Shown here: positions 43,901 through 52,980 of the stretch, piece by piece
Layout of the letters: each line of letters starts with the position of its first letter
Position numbering within the stretch: the stretch's first letter is position 1
Origin: Gammaproteobacteria bacterium MOLA455
GTDB taxonomy: Bacteria > Pseudomonadota > Gammaproteobacteria > Pseudomonadales > Porticoccaceae
Direction of reading: 5' to 3'
Assembly (NCBI GenBank): GCA_000511875.1
Contig: AZIN01000003.1
Span: forward strand, 87,034 to 151,033
Length of the DNA: 64,000 nucleotides
Made by a program: the position numbers and the translations under genes
Notes under the pieces: generated by a model
The model's database searches: none
Told to the model about the DNA's origin: nothing
What the model saw: only the letters and a program-made list of their open reading frames with translations

Positions 43901-44303
43901 TGAGAAAATCTCCGATCGCGGTGGTGTTCTCGGTGCCATGGAAACCGGTTATCAGCGCGGCCAAATTCAGGAAGAGTCGTTGTATTATGAGCACAAGAAG
44001 CACGACGGTTCTTTCCCAATTGTGGGTGTGAATACGTTTCTTAGCGAGACTGAAGAAGAGCCCGTAGAAATTGAGTTGGCTCGTTCAACTGAAGCTGAAA
44101 AGCAAAATCAGATTAAACGTCTGCGCGCTTTCCAAGAGACCCACAGTGCCGAGTCAGCGGAAATGCTTAAACGCCTACAGGATACAGTGAGCCAAGGCGG
44201 CAACGGCTTTGAGGTGTTGATGGACGCGGTGCGAGTCTGCTCATTGGGCGAAATCACCAATGCGTTATTCGATGTTGGCGGCCAGTATCGACGTAGCATG
44301 TAA
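40986..44303 (+). CDS. icmF: Fused isobutyryl-CoA mutase (IcmF)
   Basis: IcmF (1105 aa) is an adenosylcobalamin-dependent acyl-CoA mutase fused to its own G-protein chaperone; it interconverts isobutyryl-CoA and butyryl-CoA, and some members act on pivalyl- or isovaleryl-CoA. Order: B12-binding domain (about 30-165; [13 protein letters not shown] with His43 as likely cobalt ligand, then SSYQGGH and FGGGGGV), MeaB-like GTPase (P-loop [12 protein letters not shown] at 224-235, [22 protein letters not shown]), linker, and mutase barrel (about 560-1090; [46 protein letters not shown]). A second in-frame ATG at 40998 has a better-placed GGAAA site. A TetR gene follows at 44461. Cofactor supply fits the cobalamin operon at the left end. 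Confidence 0.95.
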   Translation: MENPMTTSTVSASTSANSAPSSPAQNKGIPLRFVTAASLFDGHDAAINIMRRILQGAGVEVIHLAHNRSVAEVVQTALQEDAQGIAISSYQGGHVEYFKYVVDLLKEAGAEHIKVFGGGGGVIVPAEIKELEAYGVERLYSPYDGQNLGLVGMIDDMIERCSLGAYSDVTVAAAELSSELPDNLGRNNLARLITAIERDELSSEQQSSLREQAQFLSNTVPVLGITGTGGAGKSSLTDELIRRFRQDSADELKIAVLAIDPTRRKTGGALLGDRIRMNAIYHPSIYMRSIGTRGATGEVPAALKDIVCALRLGGFDLVVVETPGIGQGDAGIVPYVDIPIYVMTPEFGAQSQLEKIDMLDYAELAIINKFDRKGSDDAYRDVCKQVQRNREAWTQSPDEMPVFGTIASRFNDDGVTAAYQELVVLLQNRGLRSFKQHLAKVDRRTPSEKTVVVPADRQRYLAEIAASVRNYHKQVAVQANLARQQQQLAATKAMLLENGSDAPETIDSLIAERKQAMDVKASNLLESWPAVVEAYSGDTKVDVLPNGKEIVTKLNTISLAGNKISRVSLPRFEDHGELLKWLMRENLPGEFPYTAGVFPFKREGEDPARMFAGEGDAFKTNRRFKALSEHSAAKRLSTAFDSVTLYGFDPHERPDIYGKVGNAGVSICTLDDMKALYDGFDLCNPTTSVSMTINGPAPTILAMFLNTAIDQQVDQFVAEHSRQPKDSEFQELRSNTLKRVRGTVQADILKEDQGQNTCIFSTEFSLRMMGDMQQYFIDEQIRNFYSVSISGYHIAEAGANPISQLAFTLSNGFTFVEAYLARGMNIDDFAPNLSFFFSNGMDPEYTVMGRVARRIWATSMRDLYDANPRSQKLKYHIQTSGRSLHAQEMNFNDIRTTLQALIAIYDNCNSLHTNAYDEAITTPTEESVRRALAIQLIINQEWGLAKNENPSQGAFIIDELTDLVEEAVLQEFEKISDRGGVLGAMETGYQRGQIQEESLYYEHKKHDGSFPIVGVNTFLSETEEEPVEIELARSTEAEKQNQIKRLRAFQETHSAESAEMLKRLQDTVSQGGNGFEVLMDAVRVCSLGEITNALFDVGGQYRRSM

Positions 44304-44460
44304 TCATGCTTGGTATTGTCTGCCAGAAGGGCGAAAAAAATGTACTCATTCGGTCATTTTTTTAACTAAAGCGCATTCACTGCGTGCATTTTTGCCTACT
44401 TCTGACGCAAACTACCGGCGCATGATGCGTTAGTGAAATAAATTCAGGAACTCGTAAACA

Positions 44461-45078
44461 ATGGCCAAAGCCCTTCGACTCACTCAGGTTGAGCGCAAAG
44501 AAATCTCCGACGCCAAGATGCTTGAGGCGGCGGTGGACTTGATTGTCGAGCGCGGGGCGGGCCTGGTCACGTTAAAAGATGTGGGTGAAAAAGCGGGTTA
44601 CTCGCGCGGGCTGGCGGGTTATCGCTTTGGCAATCGTGAGGGTCTATTTGACTTTGTGCTCAGATCAGTTGGCGATGAATGGCTCGGAGAGCTCACGCAG
44701 GTCACGGCAAATAGCTTTGGCTACCAGGCAATAGCTGCAGCTCTAGATGCCCACATTAAGTTCTGTGAAGATGCGCCGAAACATGTGGAGGCTTTTTACC
44801 GTCTCTGGTTTGACTCTATGGCGCCAGATTCACAGCTTAAAGGAGTTATTTTAGGTATCCATCAACGCCGTCGCGGCGATGTTATTAGCTGGATTGAACA
44901 GGCTATTGCTGCTGGCGAAGTGCCATCGACAGTGGATGCGGGAATGCTTGCGGATCACTTTACAGCCTCGGTGAGCGGCATTGTTTATCACTGGATGACT
45001 GATCCGGATAACCTTAATGAGATGCGCAATCTCCACGAAGCCCTAAAGCAGGTGATGCACAGTATGTTGCGCGGCTAG
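44461..45078 (+). CDS. TetR family transcriptional regulator
   Basis: A 205-aa TetR repressor. The helix-turn-helix is VTLKDVGEKAGYSRGLAGYRFGNREGLFDFVLRS (about residues 37-70) with the unusual GLAGYRF recognition end. The C-terminal domain has hydrophobic pocket segments (HVEAFYRLWFDSM, LADHFTASVSGIVYHWM) as in regulators of acyl-CoA or hydrocarbon genes. It lies 157 bp after icmF on the same strand and 114 bp before iorA, so it may control either. The upstream spacer has the inverted pair TGACGCA/TGCGTTA (about 44402-44433), a possible site of its own. Confidence 0.88.
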   Translation: MAKALRLTQVERKEISDAKMLEAAVDLIVERGAGLVTLKDVGEKAGYSRGLAGYRFGNREGLFDFVLRSVGDEWLGELTQVTANSFGYQAIAAALDAHIKFCEDAPKHVEAFYRLWFDSMAPDSQLKGVILGIHQRRRGDVISWIEQAIAAGEVPSTVDAGMLADHFTASVSGIVYHWMTDPDNLNEMRNLHEALKQVMHSMLRG

Positions 45079-45192
45079 CTGATTCCCCGTAGGAAAGAGG
45101 TATCGCCAGTCACTGTTGACGTCTCTTAGCCCTTGAAGTTTCTCTCTTTACTCTGCAATCTATGATGCTTACTTTAGCGAGTTAACCAAATC

Positions 45193-45708
45193 ATGATTTC
45201 CTTCCAGCTGAATAATAGTTCTGTGCAAGTGGATATTGACCCGGATACCCCATTGTTATGGGTAGTGCGGGATCACTTTAAACTCAAGGGCAGCAAGTTT
45301 GGCTGCGGTATGGGTCTCTGTGGAGCCTGCACCATGCATGTTAATGGCGAAGCGGTGCGCAGCTGCACTCTGCCAATCTCTGCAGTTCAAGGCGCCGCTA
45401 TTACCAGTATTGAAGGTCTGGGTACCCCAGATAATTTGCATCCATTGCAACAGGCCTGGGTTGAGTACAGTGTTCCACAATGTGGTTACTGTCAGTCGGG
45501 TCAGCTTATGGCTGCCAGCGCCCTGCTAGCGAAAAATCCCAATCCCTCCGACGACGATATAGAGATGGCCATGAATGGCAATATCTGTCGCTGTGGCACT
45601 TATAGCAAAATTAAATTGGCGATTAAGTCTGGCGCTGAGGCGATGCGTGCTCAGGGAAATGTGGTAGAGATCTTTGATCCCGTGATGGCCAATAAGGAGG
45701 CAAGCTAA
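45193..45708 (+). CDS. iorA: Molybdenum hydroxylase small subunit, [2Fe-2S] (IorA-like)
   Basis: A 171-aa ferredoxin-type subunit of the xanthine oxidase family. The plant-type 2Fe-2S cluster is GCGMGLCGACTMHVNGEAVRSC (about residues 37-58), and the second cluster uses CGYCQSGQ and NICRCGTY (about 97-136). It passes electrons from the Mo-binding large subunit, encoded next with a one-base overlap, to an electron-transport partner. IorAB enzymes oxidise isoquinoline or aldehydes; the actual substrate is open. No FAD subunit gene is present, consistent with the two-subunit Ior type that donates to a cytochrome. Confidence 0.9.
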   Translation: MISFQLNNSSVQVDIDPDTPLLWVVRDHFKLKGSKFGCGMGLCGACTMHVNGEAVRSCTLPISAVQGAAITSIEGLGTPDNLHPLQQAWVEYSVPQCGYCQSGQLMAASALLAKNPNPSDDDIEMAMNGNICRCGTYSKIKLAIKSGAEAMRAQGNVVEIFDPVMANKEAS

Positions 45709-47912
45709 TGAAAAAAGCGTCCATGACAAGACGGCTATTTCTTCTCTCTACTGGCGCAGCAGCCACTGGATTGATCGTCGGTTGCTCCACTGCTGCGGCT
45801 AAAGGCGGAGGCTATTCCTCTATTGCCGGTGCCTTTGAACCCAACTCCTTTATTCAAATTACGCCTGATAATCAGGTTATTTTTTATCTGCCTAGCAGTG
45901 AGATGGGGCAGGGTATTCTCGATGGTTTGACCACTCTGATTGCCGAGGAATTGCGGGTTCAGCCAGGGGCCATTGATGTTCGCCATGCCAGTCTTCACGA
46001 GGACTATAAAAATCCAGAGATGGGCATGCAGGCAACCGGTGGCAGCAATGCGACCCGCGCCCAGTTTTTGCCCCTTCGACAGGCGGCGGCTGACACTGCT
46101 GCGGCAATTCGCAATGCCGCAGCTAAGCAGCTTGATCAGCCCTTGGATAAAATTGCTTTAGCCGATGGCCAGGTCATAGTTGAGGACAAGTCTTATGGCT
46201 TTGGTGATTTTGTCGCCGTGGCGGCTTTGATGCCTGTGCCAGAAAATTCCCCTTTACGAAGCCCCAAACAGTTTGACCAAATCGGCCGTGAACGGCCGCG
46301 TTTGGATGCCCTGTCTAAATCCACTGGAAGCGCTGAGTTTGGTATAGATGCGGAGGTGGAAAATCTCTATCGGGCAGTGGTGGTGAGATCCCCTGTATTG
46401 GGTGCGACACTGCTGGGCTTCGATGCCTCAGCTGCACTAAAACGGTCCGGCGTAGTCGATGTGGTGCAGATTAAAAGCGGCGTGGCCGTTGTCGCTCAGT
46501 CGTACTGGCAAGCGCGACAGGCCGCCGCAGCCCTTGAGCTGAACTGGGAGAAAACCGAACTCGCCTCTTGGTCATCAGACAGTATCTATAACAAGTTTAA
46601 CGAAACCCTCAATGACAGTAGTCAGAAAGGGTTGGAGTGCTGTGATGAAGGTGAGGGTGACAAGTTGTTGGATCAATCCGCAACAGTGGTTGCCGCCGAT
46701 TATTATGCACCCTATTTAGCTCACGCCACTATGGAGCCTTTAAATTGCACGGTTGAAATCAATGGTGACGCCTGCGCAATTTATCTTGGTACTCAAAATA
46801 TCCAAGCCTCTGCCGGTGCTGCTGTCTATTACGGCGACTTTGATGCCGACAAGGTGAAAGTGCATCCGGCTTTTTTAGGCGGTGGTTTTGGTCGTCGCGG
46901 CCTTGGCGATGATGTAGCTGAAGCGGTGCTGATTGCGCAGCAAACCGGGCGCAATATTCAGCTGGTCTGGAGCCGCGAAGATGATATGAGTAATGACTTC
47001 TATCGTCCTGCAGCGTTAGTGCGTATGCAGGCTGGCGTCTCAGAGCAGGGACTTATTGAAACCTGGGCTGTGCGTCGGGTGGGTCCAAATATTATGGGTT
47101 ATATGCTCGATGAGTGGGTCGATGCGCTGGCTCCCGACTATCTCAATAAACGCTTTGTCGACTGGTTGAGCAAGCTTGGCCGGCCTATATTTAACCGCTT
47201 CATTGCCGACCCCAGTGCCGGTGATGGTATTTATTCCGACTATGATACGCCCAACAAAGCGGTGCGCCATGTCACCCAAGACCCAGGGCTGCGCACCGGC
47301 TTTTGGCGTTCGGTTGGGCATTCATCCAATGCCTTTTTTAAAGAATCCTTTATTGATGAACTGGCCCAGAGTGCCGGTATCGACGAGCTGCAGTTTCGCC
47401 TCGCCAACATGAAAAACAATCCGCGCCTCACCGAAGCTACCCAGCTGGTTGCAGCCAAAGCCGGTTGGGGCAAGCCACTGCCGGAAGGGCATTTCCATGG
47501 TCTGGCGACTCACAGCTCCTTTGGCTCGGCTGTGGCTGAGATTGCAGAGGTCTCCATTGAAGGGACACAAATTATCGTCCATAAAGTCACCGCGGCGATT
47601 CATTGCGGCATGGTGGTGAATCCGGGAATTGTTCGAGATCAGATAGAAGGCGGCATTGTCTATGGCCTCACTGCAGCCCTTCATGGGGAGATAACCTTAG
47701 TGGATGGCGTGATCCAGCAGAGTAATTTCCATGACTATCCGATACTGCGTATGGCCGATGCTCCGGAGGTTGAGGTGCATATAGTTGCGAGTCAGGAACA
47801 TCCCGAGGGTGTCGGCGAACCGGGCTTGCCGCCCTTGGCGCCAGCAGTGGCTAATGCGGTATTCAAGGCCAGTGGGCAGCGTTTGCGTGATCTTCCACTG
47901 AGGCTCAGCTAG
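45708..47912 (+). CDS. iorB: Molybdopterin-binding aldehyde oxidase-type large subunit (IorB-like)
   Basis: A 734-aa Mo-binding subunit. The N-terminus combines a Tat-like signal (MTRRLFLLSTGAAATGLIVG) with a lipobox-like Cys (LIVGC), so it is probably exported folded with IorA and may be lipidated. Cofactor segments are SEMGQGILDGLTTLIAEEL (about residue 65), FLGGGFGRRGLGDDVAEAV (about 395) and the C-terminal catalytic Glu region GVGEPGLPPLAPAVANAVF (about 705). It forms the periplasmic hydroxylase with IorA; xdhC and a MobA-like gene downstream serve cofactor maturation. Substrate unknown. Confidence 0.9.
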   Translation: MKKASMTRRLFLLSTGAAATGLIVGCSTAAAKGGGYSSIAGAFEPNSFIQITPDNQVIFYLPSSEMGQGILDGLTTLIAEELRVQPGAIDVRHASLHEDYKNPEMGMQATGGSNATRAQFLPLRQAAADTAAAIRNAAAKQLDQPLDKIALADGQVIVEDKSYGFGDFVAVAALMPVPENSPLRSPKQFDQIGRERPRLDALSKSTGSAEFGIDAEVENLYRAVVVRSPVLGATLLGFDASAALKRSGVVDVVQIKSGVAVVAQSYWQARQAAAALELNWEKTELASWSSDSIYNKFNETLNDSSQKGLECCDEGEGDKLLDQSATVVAADYYAPYLAHATMEPLNCTVEINGDACAIYLGTQNIQASAGAAVYYGDFDADKVKVHPAFLGGGFGRRGLGDDVAEAVLIAQQTGRNIQLVWSREDDMSNDFYRPAALVRMQAGVSEQGLIETWAVRRVGPNIMGYMLDEWVDALAPDYLNKRFVDWLSKLGRPIFNRFIADPSAGDGIYSDYDTPNKAVRHVTQDPGLRTGFWRSVGHSSNAFFKESFIDELAQSAGIDELQFRLANMKNNPRLTEATQLVAAKAGWGKPLPEGHFHGLATHSSFGSAVAEIAEVSIEGTQIIVHKVTAAIHCGMVVNPGIVRDQIEGGIVYGLTAALHGEITLVDGVIQQSNFHDYPILRMADAPEVEVHIVASQEHPEGVGEPGLPPLAPAVANAVFKASGQRLRDLPLRLS

Positions 47913-47941
47913 TTGCTTGACCTGCTGCTAGGCGTAACGCC

Positions 47942-48982
47942 ATGAATAATTATTTCAGCGAGCTTTTAAGCCATTGGCACCCACTTCGCGATGAGCATCT
48001 CTGGGTGCTGGCGACTGTATATAAAACGGTTGGGCCTTGCTATCGCAGAGCTGGCGCGATGATGCTGTTTAATGATCTCGGGCAACAGTTTGGACTGCTC
48101 AGCGGCGGTTGCTTAGAAGCGGATATTCAGCGTCAGGCGGCGCGGGTGATGCAGAACAAGCAGACTCTGACAGTGAGTTACGATGGTGGCGATGAAGACG
48201 ATATTGCCTTTCAGTTGGGTATTGGTTGCGGCGGTACAGTACATATTGTCTTGCAGCCGATTTTGGCCGAGCGTAACTATCTCAGTCTGATTGCGGTTTA
48301 TGAACATCTAAGTCAGGGTGGAACAGGCCTCTATTCTCAGCTTATTGCCACTGATGGGGCTGTCGAGAATCACTGGCAAATTTCTCCGCCATCGGCGGAC
48401 TGTTGTGCTCAAAGATGCTCCTCAGAATTAAAAGAAAAAGATAATCAGACTTGGTTGCTCACCAAGCTGAGCCCGCCGCCCCATCTGTTGGTGATCGGCG
48501 CTGGTGTCGACGCTCAGCCATTGGTGCAGATGGCCAAGACCTTAGGCTGGACTGTGACCCTCTGGGATTCGCGACCCGCCAATGGCCGCCGTGAATACTT
48601 TATGTCTGCGGATCAGATTCTGCGCCAGCCGCTGAATGAACTGATGGAACATGAGTCTGCAGTCCATTGGAATGCCGCAGTGGTGATGTCCCACAACCTA
48701 CAGATGGATGCGGACGCAATTAGAGCATTGCAGAGCAGCGCTATAGGATATTTGGCGCTGTTGGGCCCGGTCTCTCGCAAGCATCAGGTGTTGGCATTAG
48801 CGCAACTTGAGGAATCAGAGCTGTGCATTCCTCTTGCTGGGCCGGCCGGATTAAATCTTGGGGCTGAATTACCTGAGGGTATAGCTCTGTCTATTTTGGC
48901 GGAGTGCCATGCTGTATTGCAGGGCACTGCCGGTCAGTCCTTGAGTGGCGTGCTTACAGCAGTGACTGAAAACAGCCAATGA
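47942..48982 (+). CDS. XdhC/CoxI family molybdenum-cofactor maturation protein
   Basis: A 346-aa XdhC-type chaperone that binds molybdenum cofactor, promotes its sulfuration and hands it to the hydroxylase. The N-terminal XdhC/CoxI domain has RRAGAMMLFNDLGQQFGLLSGGCLEADI (about residues 38-65), and the C-terminal Rossmann domain HLLVIGAGVDAQPLVQMAKTLGWTVTLWDSRP (about 182-213). It starts 29 bp after iorB and overlaps the next gene by 4 bases. Its function is tied to the IorAB enzyme by position. Confidence 0.88.
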   Translation: MNNYFSELLSHWHPLRDEHLWVLATVYKTVGPCYRRAGAMMLFNDLGQQFGLLSGGCLEADIQRQAARVMQNKQTLTVSYDGGDEDDIAFQLGIGCGGTVHIVLQPILAERNYLSLIAVYEHLSQGGTGLYSQLIATDGAVENHWQISPPSADCCAQRCSSELKEKDNQTWLLTKLSPPPHLLVIGAGVDAQPLVQMAKTLGWTVTLWDSRPANGRREYFMSADQILRQPLNELMEHESAVHWNAAVVMSHNLQMDADAIRALQSSAIGYLALLGPVSRKHQVLALAQLEESELCIPLAGPAGLNLGAELPEGIALSILAECHAVLQGTAGQSLSGVLTAVTENSQ

Positions 48983-49566
48983 CTTTGAATGTCGAGGTGC
49001 TAATTCTTGCGGCAGGGGCTGCCAGCCGTTTTGGTTCTGCCAAGCAGTTGATTAATCACCATGGCAAATCACTGGTTCAGCACTGCATAGACAAGGCCAA
49101 TGGGATTTGTCCCGGTCGGGTTTCCGTTGTGCTGGGCGCCAACCATCAACAGATTGAACCACAGATTTCAGGCGCTAAGGTTATTCTGAATAATAACTGG
49201 CAGCAGGGTTTGGGCGCATCCATTGCCGTCGGCGTGGAAAATATTGATCCTCAGTCTGATGGTTTGTTAATTCTGTTAGCCGATCAAGTTGCCCTCACCA
49301 TTGGTGACCTTAATTTGTTGCTGGATGCGTTTGATGGCGGCAATACAGTGTCTGCCTATTACGCTGACCGTCGCGGTGTGCCGGCACTCTTTCCCCGCAG
49401 TCTATATGCCAAGCTCAGAGCGTTGTCAGGTGATAGTGGCGCTAAAGCGGTCTTGCAGAGGTCGGATATCGACCTTGTGGAAATCGACCTTCCCTGTGCG
49501 GCAATGGATATAGATACCCCTGCAGACTGGGCTCGTTTCCTCAATTCTTCTAGCTCAAGGGAGTAG
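48979..49566 (+). CDS. mocA: MobA/MocA-like nucleotidyltransferase
   Basis: A 195-aa NTP transferase. LILAAGAASRFGSAKQLI (residues 7-24) is the nucleotide-binding loop, DGLLILLADQVALT the metal-binding strand, and VPALFPRSLYAKLRALSGDSGAKAVL typical of MocA/MobA-like enzymes. MocA makes molybdopterin cytosine dinucleotide, the cofactor form used by xanthine-oxidase-family enzymes such as IorAB. The ATGA overlap with xdhC supports a single iorA-iorB-xdhC-mocA unit. Choice of CTP as substrate is inferred from the neighbours. Confidence 0.85.
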   Translation: MTLNVEVLILAAGAASRFGSAKQLINHHGKSLVQHCIDKANGICPGRVSVVLGANHQQIEPQISGAKVILNNNWQQGLGASIAVGVENIDPQSDGLLILLADQVALTIGDLNLLLDAFDGGNTVSAYYADRRGVPALFPRSLYAKLRALSGDSGAKAVLQRSDIDLVEIDLPCAAMDIDTPADWARFLNSSSSRE

Positions 49567-49676
49567 CAGGCAAATAAACAGGCATTCAAGCCTAAAGAAG
49601 GCCCCATTCAACGAATAGTTGTTGTGCCTAGCTTTGATGCGATTTACCCTCCGACTAATAAGAATTTATTGAAACC

Positions 49677-49700
49677 ACTATTTAAAACACTATTTAAAAC
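49677..49700. repeat. Two adjacent 12-bp direct repeats
   Basis: ACTATTTAAAAC occurs twice in tandem, with a related ACTATTTATTTAAA near 49733, in the AT-rich leader just upstream of the sugar transporter gene. A regulatory role is only a possibility. Confidence 0.6.
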
Positions 49701-49747
49701 AATAAGTCACATTATTAACTCAACTATTTATTTAAAGAGGGGATCTC

Positions 49748-50974
49748 ATGGCAGGTTCAACACCAGAAGCATCATCTGCAAAAGTGGCAGAGGGTCAGGT
49801 TCAGGGAAAGCAAACGTTTGCGTTTATCGCGATGACATGTCTGTTTTTCTTTTGGGGTTTTATCACGGTTTTAAACGATATTTTAATTCCGTTCTTAAAA
49901 GAGTCATTTGATCTCAACTACACCCAAGCCATGCTGGTGCAGTTCTGTTTCTTTGGCGCCTACTTTATTGTTTCACCCTTTGCTGGAAGATTAATCGATA
50001 AAGTCGGTTATCAACAGGGTATTGTTATTGGTCTGCTGACCACCGCTGCGGGTTGCTGTTTGTTCTACCCCTCGGCCAGTCTGCACCTCTATCCGCTGTT
50101 CCTGTTTGGCTTCTTTGTTCTGGCCAGTGGCATTACTATTCTGCAGGTTGCAGCCAATCCTTATGTGGCAGCACTGGGGCCAGAGAAGACCGCTGCAAGC
50201 CGTCTTAATCTGGCTCAGGCCGCAAACTCCTTCGGTACCACCGTGGGCCCAATCGTTGGTGCTGCATTGATTCTCGGTGTTGTGGCTGCAGATGCTTCAG
50301 CAGTTCAGGGTCCTTACCTAATGATTGCTGCTCTGCTAGTTGTCGCGGCGATTGTATTCCGCAGCATCAAGTTGCCAGTCCTGACCCATGTGGAAAGCGA
50401 AGAAAAAGCTGAAGGCAGCGTTTGGCAGCACCGTCACCTAGTATTGGGTGCGCTGGCAATCTTTCTTTACGTTGGTGGCGAAGTGTCTATAGGTAGCTTC
50501 CTGGTCAACTACTTCTCTGAGAGCACTATTGGTGGTCTGACTACAGCGGAAGCTGGTGAGATGGTTGCCTACTATTGGGGCGCGGCCATGGTCGGTCGTC
50601 TGATTGGCGCAGTACTGATGAACTATATTGCCGACACTAAATATCTGGCGATTAACGCTTTGATCGCTATCGTCATGATCGTGGTCAGCATGAACACCAG
50701 CGGCAGTGTCGCGATGTGGTCGATTCTGGCAGTGGGCTTCTTTAACTCGATTATGTTCCCAACCATCTTTACCCTTGCGGTTAAAGGTCTGGGATCCATG
50801 ACCAGTAAAGGTTCTGGCTTTGTCTGTCAGGCCATTGTTGGCGGCGCACTGATTCCATTGGTTCAGGGTGTGGCAGCGGATACCATGGGTATTCAGTTGA
50901 GCTTTATCATTCCAATGCTGTGCTACATCTATATCGGTTGGTACGCACTGATGGGTGCTGAAAGAAGAGCATAA
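49748..50974 (+). CDS. Sugar MFS transporter, FucP/GluP type
   Basis: A 408-aa major facilitator of the fucose/glucose/galactose:H+ symporter family, with 12 membrane helices. The family start FFFWGFITVLNDILIPFLKESFDLNYTQAMLVQF (about residues 34-67) and TILQVAANPYVAALGP (about 135-150) are hallmark blocks, the latter with the ANP motif near the sugar site. No sugar-catabolic gene is adjacent, so the sugar cannot be named. It starts after a GGGGAT site and an AT-rich 180-bp leader following mocA. Confidence 0.9.
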   Translation: MAGSTPEASSAKVAEGQVQGKQTFAFIAMTCLFFFWGFITVLNDILIPFLKESFDLNYTQAMLVQFCFFGAYFIVSPFAGRLIDKVGYQQGIVIGLLTTAAGCCLFYPSASLHLYPLFLFGFFVLASGITILQVAANPYVAALGPEKTAASRLNLAQAANSFGTTVGPIVGAALILGVVAADASAVQGPYLMIAALLVVAAIVFRSIKLPVLTHVESEEKAEGSVWQHRHLVLGALAIFLYVGGEVSIGSFLVNYFSESTIGGLTTAEAGEMVAYYWGAAMVGRLIGAVLMNYIADTKYLAINALIAIVMIVVSMNTSGSVAMWSILAVGFFNSIMFPTIFTLAVKGLGSMTSKGSGFVCQAIVGGALIPLVQGVAADTMGIQLSFIIPMLCYIYIGWYALMGAERRA

Positions 50975-51349
50975 GACTGCAGTAATCTCGTCGGGCGGGC
51001 CTAGGCATTAGGCTCGCCCAATGATGCTTTGATACATCTAAAAAACCTCTCCTACACTTTCTTCTGCAACTTTTTCCCGGCACGCTATTTCGCACTTCGT
51101 CTTTCTTACTTCGTCGGAAGCATCTTTTAAAAGGTAACCTAGAATTTTTCCGCGTACAGCGTTTTAAACAGCGACTAACAAATAGCTGTTTTTGAATAGT
51201 AATGCGTATCGCGGGGGTATCTAGGGAGTTTGTCTGAGGAGTTTATTAAAGGAGGTTATTGAATAAGCTTATAGGATTCACCGAACCAAGCGCTGAGAGC
51301 CAGGCTTGATTCGATGAAGTGGTCACTGTGCAGTAGTGCAGTAGCGGTC
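50975..51349. other. Gene-free convergent spacer between sugar transporter and ilvC
   Basis: No convincing gene here. It holds a hairpin at 50993-51019, a weaker hairpin (AAACAGC at 51166-51172, GCTGTTT at 51185-51191, then TTG), and a perfect Shine-Dalgarno string AAAGGAGGT at 51248-51256 that is not followed by a usable reading frame (a TTG frame 3 bases on encodes only 16 residues). Both flanking genes end here. Confidence 0.7.
50993..51019 (+). terminator. Hairpin after the sugar transporter gene
   Basis: GGGCGGGCCT (50993-51002) pairs with AGGCTCGCCC (51010-51019) with one G-T pair and a 7-base loop. It lies 18 bp after the stop. It lacks a T tract, so termination may be factor-assisted or the hairpin may protect the 3' end. 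Confidence 0.5.
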
Positions 51350-52831
51350 TTAGCCCGCTTCTACAATACGCTTCATATCAGTCATATAGCCGCGCAGTTC
51401 GTGGCCGATGATTTCAACATCATGGTCGCGAATGGCGTCGTTCACTTCGATCAGACGAAGATTGTCGACTGCGTTAGAGCTATCAGCCAAACCGCCACCT
51501 AAGTCTTCCAGAGTCAGTGAGCTAGCATGGGCTTGCAGCAGTGGCACAGCAGCGTGGGTAAACAGGTAGTTACCGTATTCCGCTGTATCAGAGATCACTA
51601 CGTTCATCTCGTAAAGCTTGTTGCGCGCGATACAGTTAGCGATCAGTGGTGTCTCATGAAGTGATTCGTAATAGGCCGACTCTTCAATAATGCCCGAGGC
51701 AACCATAGTCTCAAAGGCCAGCTCAACACCAGCTTTGATCATTGCCACCAGGTAGATACCTTTGTCGTAGAACTCTTGCTCAGTGATTTCGATATCGCAA
51801 TCAGCAGCCTGCTCAAAAGAGGAATCAGCCGTCTGTGCACGCCACTTCAACAAGTTGGCGTCATCGTTGGCCCAGTCGATCATCATAGTGCGTGAGAATT
51901 CACCTTCGATAATGTCGTCCATATGCTTTTCAAACAGTGGACGCAGAGTCACTTTGAGTTCTTCTGACATATCAAAAGCTTTGATCTTCGCCGGGTTGCT
52001 CAAGCGATCCATCATATTGGTGATGCCGCCGTGCTTCAGGCCTTCAGTTACTGTTTCCCAACCGTACTGTATCAGCTTGCGAGCATAGGCTGCGTCGACA
52101 CCCAGATTAATCAGCTGCTGGTGACCCAGAATTGCACCGGTCTGCAACATGCCGCAAAGAATTGTTTGCTCGCCCATCAGGTCAGACTTAACTTCAGCAA
52201 TAAAGGAAGACTCCAAAACACCAGCACGATCGCCGCCAGTAGCAGAGGCGTAGGCTTTAGCGATTGCGTGACCGTTGCCCTGTGGGTCGTTCTCGGGGTG
52301 AACGGCGATCAGTGTTGGAACGCCAAAACCGCGCTTGTACTCTTCACGGACTTCAGTGCCAGGGCACTTGGGAGCAACCATAACAACTGTCAGGTCAGGA
52401 CGAATCTGCATGCCTTCTTCAACAATGTTAAAGCCATGTGAATAAGCGAGAGTTGCCCCTTGCTTCATCAGTGGCATAACCGCGTTGACAGCAGCAGTGT
52501 GCTGCTTGTCAGGGGTCAGGTTCAAAACCAGATCGGCAGCCGGAACCAGCTCTTCAGCAGTGCCAACAGTAAAGCCATTCTCTGAAGCCCAGAGAAACGA
52601 CTGACGCTTCTCGGCAATTGCCTGAGGGCGCAGTGCGTAGGAAATATTTAGACCAGAGTCGCGCATATTGAGACCCTGGTTAAGGCCCTGAGCACCACAG
52701 CCAATAATGACGATGTTCCAGTCTTTGATAAAGTCACAGCCATCGGTGAATTCGCTGCGATCCATAAATCTGCATTTTCCCAGCTGCGCCAGTTTGTCGC
52801 GCAAGCTCAGGGTATTAAAGTAATTAGCCAT
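51350..52831 (-). CDS. ilvC: Ketol-acid reductoisomerase, class II
   Basis: IlvC (493 aa) is the long class II form found in enterobacteria and relatives. It converts acetolactate or acetohydroxybutyrate to dihydroxy-acids with NADPH and Mg2+ in valine, leucine and isoleucine synthesis. The Rossmann motif is [27 protein letters not shown] (about residues 42-68), and the duplicated knotted domains begin with [24 protein letters not shown] (metal-binding Asp and Glu) . The ATG has a GGAG site 7 bases upstream. It is divergent from ilvY, its usual activator, with 149 bp between. Confidence 0.97.
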   Translation of the reverse strand: MANYFNTLSLRDKLAQLGKCRFMDRSEFTDGCDFIKDWNIVIIGCGAQGLNQGLNMRDSGLNISYALRPQAIAEKRQSFLWASENGFTVGTAEELVPAADLVLNLTPDKQHTAAVNAVMPLMKQGATLAYSHGFNIVEEGMQIRPDLTVVMVAPKCPGTEVREEYKRGFGVPTLIAVHPENDPQGNGHAIAKAYASATGGDRAGVLESSFIAEVKSDLMGEQTILCGMLQTGAILGHQQLINLGVDAAYARKLIQYGWETVTEGLKHGGITNMMDRLSNPAKIKAFDMSEELKVTLRPLFEKHMDDIIEGEFSRTMMIDWANDDANLLKWRAQTADSSFEQAADCDIEITEQEFYDKGIYLVAMIKAGVELAFETMVASGIIEESAYYESLHETPLIANCIARNKLYEMNVVISDTAEYGNYLFTHAAVPLLQAHASSLTLEDLGGGLADSSNAVDNLRLIEVNDAIRDHDVEIIGHELRGYMTDMKRIVEAG

Positions 52832-52936
52832 TTTCAGTCTCCGGCCACCGGGCGTCGGTGGATTGTTAAATTTACAAGGTCGGCAAGTGTACTCGATTAG
52901 CTGTGTTGCTTAAAACGATATATATTCACCATAGCG

Positions 52937-52951
52937 TTGCGTGTTTTGCAA
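52937..52951. promoter_or_regulatory. Probable IlvY operator
   Basis: TTGC-GTGTTTT-GCAA is an inverted repeat with the T-N11-A core of LysR-type sites. It lies in the ilvC-ilvY spacer, 30 bp before the ilvY start. IlvY of E. coli binds such sites between the two genes. Confidence 0.65.
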
Positions 52952-52980
52952 TATAGGCTGAGCAGAGTTAAGCTGCCGCC

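Noticed and set aside
44304-44360. AAAAAAATG / CATTTTTTT inverted repeat after icmF as a terminator or operator
   Set aside because: The stem is almost only A-T with a 12-base loop, and symmetry beyond it is poor. Too weak to list.
49567-49747. An apparent small plus-strand frame starting at 49624 before the sugar transporter
   Set aside because: It reads through AT-rich repeats and into the transporter in another frame, without a ribosome site or recognisable content.
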